Shown here one piece after another: positions 5,611 through 6,949 of a DNA stretch of 6,949 nucleotides (positions are counted from its first letter, which is position 1; every line of letters begins with the position of its first letter). Location: assembly GCA_023246135.1 (NCBI GenBank), contig JAHFJB010000017.1, positions 1 to 6,949 of the forward strand. Direction: 5' to 3'. The notes below the pieces were generated by a model that saw only the letters and a list, made by a program, of their open reading frames with translations, was not told the origin of the DNA and made no database searches. The DNA is from Candidatus Parcubacteria bacterium (lineage in GTDB: Bacteria > Patescibacteriota > Patescibacteriia > UBA1558 > GWA2-36-10). A program made the translations under genes and the position numbers.

Positions 5611-6225
5611 TTATATTTTACCCACCAAGTCTAATCCGGGCTTTAAAGTATCCTTACCTGGTTCCCAATTGGCTGGGCAAACTTGATCGCCATACTTAGC
5701 TACAAACTGAGCGGCCTGGAGCTTTCTTAAAAGTTCATAACTAGAGCGGCCAATGCCATTATCATGGATCTCTATAGTTTTTAATTTTCCCTCAGGATCA
5801 ATGATGAAGGTGCCACGTAGAGCCAAGCCCTCTTCCTCAATATAGGTGCCATAGGCCCAAGCAATATTGCCAGTGGGATCAGCCACCATGGGGAACTGTA
5901 TTTTTTTTACTTCCGAAGAAGTATCATGCCAAGCTTTGTGGGCATAGACAGTGTCAGTGCTAATGGACAATACTTCAGCGCCTAGTTTTTTTATCTCCTC
6001 ATATTTATCAGCTAAGTCTCCCAGTTCAGTCGGGCAGACAAAGGTAAAATCAGCTGGATAGAAAAATAGTATTACCCACTTGCCATGATAGTCATCAAGA
6101 TTTATTTTTTTGACATTATCTTGATGATAGACCTCAGCAGTAAATTTGGGGGCTGGGGCGCCGATTTTTAGAGGATAGTTGTCACTGTCATCGCAGTGAC
6201 AGTTGTCATGTTCTGTATTTTTCAT
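5611..6225 (-). CDS. ahpC: AhpC/Prx1-type 2-Cys peroxiredoxin
   Basis: This 204-residue enzyme reduces hydrogen peroxide and organic peroxides in the cytoplasm by a two-cysteine thiol cycle. The active site motif PADFTFVCPTE places the peroxidatic cysteine at C64 with P57 and T61, and the supporting arginine is R137 (LRGTF). The resolving cysteine is C183 in QVCPANW, followed by the family-typical ending GLDLVGKI. The thioredoxin-fold core runs from about residue 20 (IGAPAPKF) to the end. Ahead of it is an extra segment of about 18 residues, HDNCHCDDSD, with C9, H10 and C11, not part of the usual domain. No AhpF or thioredoxin gene is next to it in the window, so the reductant is unknown. The patatin-like gene ends 18 nt upstream on the same strand, so the two are probably cotranscribed. 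The start ATG at 6225 has no Shine-Dalgarno, and a downstream start would lose only the extension. Confidence 0.95.
   Translation of the reverse strand: MKNTEHDNCHCDDSDNYPLKIGAPAPKFTAEVYHQDNVKKINLDDYHGKWVILFFYPADFTFVCPTELGDLADKYEEIKKLGAEVLSISTDTVYAHKAWHDTSSEVKKIQFPMVADPTGNIAWAYGTYIEEEGLALRGTFIIDPEGKLKTIEIHDNGIGRSSYELLRKLQAAQFVAKYGDQVCPANWEPGKDTLKPGLDLVGKI
6180..6201. repeat. 8-bp inverted repeat inside the peroxiredoxin 5' coding region
   Basis: TGTCACTG (6180-6187) is the exact reverse complement of CAGTGACA (6194-6201) across a 6-nt loop. It is framed by two copies of AGTTGTCA (6177-6184 and 6201-6208). It lies 25-46 nt inside the coding sequence, in the codons of the His/Cys-rich extension. 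It may fold in the mRNA near the start codon. Confidence 0.6.
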
Positions 6226-6243
6226 AAATTTGTAGTTTAATAA

Positions 6244-6949
6244 TTATTTTATATAACCGATTTTTCGTAATATAGTTTCACCCTTGACCAAGCCATGTTG
6301 GTAAGAACGGTAGATGCGATCGCGGCTTTTTTCTCTTTTGGAGGGGCAAGCTTCATCATAGACCACGTAGACATTCTTGTATTTTTTTAAGGAGTGGATA
6401 TAGGGATAGTTAAAGATATTTAAAAGATGTTTTAGGCCGTAGCGAAACCCTAGGTAACGGGCTTTAAATATAATATCTATTATGTCCCAAGGCAGATATT
6501 TGAATACCCGCCAGGGAGTTTTTTTATCATTGAAAATGTAGATAATGGTTTTGTCGGGATTGGTTTTGATAATGTTTTTGACAAAATCCCGAGTAGGCAT
6601 AATGCCGCCATCAAAGTATTCATCGCTTAAGACTTTTGTAAAAGCATAAGGTGGCACTTTGGATGATTGTATTATTCGAGAAATAGTGTTTTCTTTAGCG
6701 TCTAAGTATTTCATCTGGCGAGTCTTAGGATCAAAAACTCGCACATAAAATTTTATGGGAGAATTTTTTATTTTATCTACATCCAGCTTAATGGTCTCTC
6801 TTTCTATTTTTTCTACATAATCCAGATCAATGATGTTGAAGCATTTATTGTGTATAAAGAGCTGCCAAAATTTTTGGCAGATAGTTTTGAAAGATAAATC
6901 TTTGAGAAAACTATGCTTTTGGTAGAGGTAGTCATAGAACATGCTCGGG
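6244..6949 (-). CDS. Patatin-like phospholipase, C-terminal part (5' truncated by window)
   Basis: The frame remains open to the window edge; a Met codon at 6942 exists, but the homologous fold needs more N-terminal sequence, so this is probably a partial gene. The visible 235 codons resemble the C-terminal part of bacterial patatin family proteins of the YjjU/RssA kind. The stretch FNIIDLDYVEKI (35-46, counting from that Met) is followed by SRIIQSSKVPPYAF (88-101), which matches the family's A-S-S-x-x-P segment. YFDGGIMP (109-116) carries the DGG motif with the catalytic aspartate D111. The nucleophile GxSxG and oxyanion loop would lie beyond the window. Patatins hydrolyse acyl esters of membrane lipids with a Ser-Asp dyad. 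The tail (about 130-232) is basic and aromatic. It precedes ahpC by 18 nt on the same strand. Confidence 0.75.
   Translation of the reverse strand, partial: PSMFYDYLYQKHSFLKDLSFKTICQKFWQLFIHNKCFNIIDLDYVEKIERETIKLDVDKIKNSPIKFYVRVFDPKTRQMKYLDAKENTISRIIQSSKVPPYAFTKVLSDEYFDGGIMPTRDFVKNIIKTNPDKTIIYIFNDKKTPWRVFKYLPWDIIDIIFKARYLGFRYGLKHLLNIFNYPYIHSLKKYKNVYVVYDEACPSKREKSRDRIYRSYQHGLVKGETILRKIGYIK

Overview
The window looks like chromosomal DNA from a low-to-mid GC bacterium, most likely a member of the Candidate Phyla Radiation (Patescibacteria, Parcubacteria-like). This is inferred from the style of the proteins: an ExE-type CYTH protein, a beta-CASP protein with an FAIERTQ motif, a DUF2207 protein with a Gly-rich tail, and a ribonucleotide reductase with two ATP cones. 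Nearly all genes also lack a Shine-Dalgarno sequence. No 16S or other marker is present, so the placement is tentative.

Layout. Positions 1-890 (minus) hold the N-terminal 296 residues of a ribonucleotide reductase large subunit, cut by the window edge. The 253-bp spacer that follows (891-1143) carries a strong minus-strand promoter flanked by two sequences resembling NrdR boxes, and a separate plus-strand promoter for a 72-residue orphan protein (1144-1362). A bidirectional hairpin (1366-1403) separates this gene from a convergent two-gene operon on the minus strand: a CYTH-domain protein (2768-3349), then a metallo-beta-lactamase/beta-CASP RNA-processing nuclease (1408-2766), 1 nt apart. 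Divergent from it is a secreted and membrane-anchored DUF2207 protein (3411-5177, plus).

Positions 5255-5458 (minus) encode a 67-residue single-pass membrane protein. It stands out from everything around it: about 53% GC, about 75% GC at third codon positions, a TTGACA promoter, a palindromic leader and the only good Shine-Dalgarno in the window. Next come a textbook terminator (5565-5593), an AhpC-type 2-Cys peroxiredoxin (5611-6225, minus) and, 18 nt further upstream, the C-terminal part of a patatin-like lipid hydrolase (6244 to the window end).

The genes are mostly housekeeping: deoxynucleotide synthesis, RNA turnover, peroxide defence and lipid hydrolysis. I see no CRISPR array, insertion sequence, tRNA, rRNA or recognisable defence system. 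The observations most worth a second look are the NrdR-type operator pair at the reductase promoter and the compositionally foreign 67-residue gene. The apparently leaderless or very short-leader transcripts also deserve attention.
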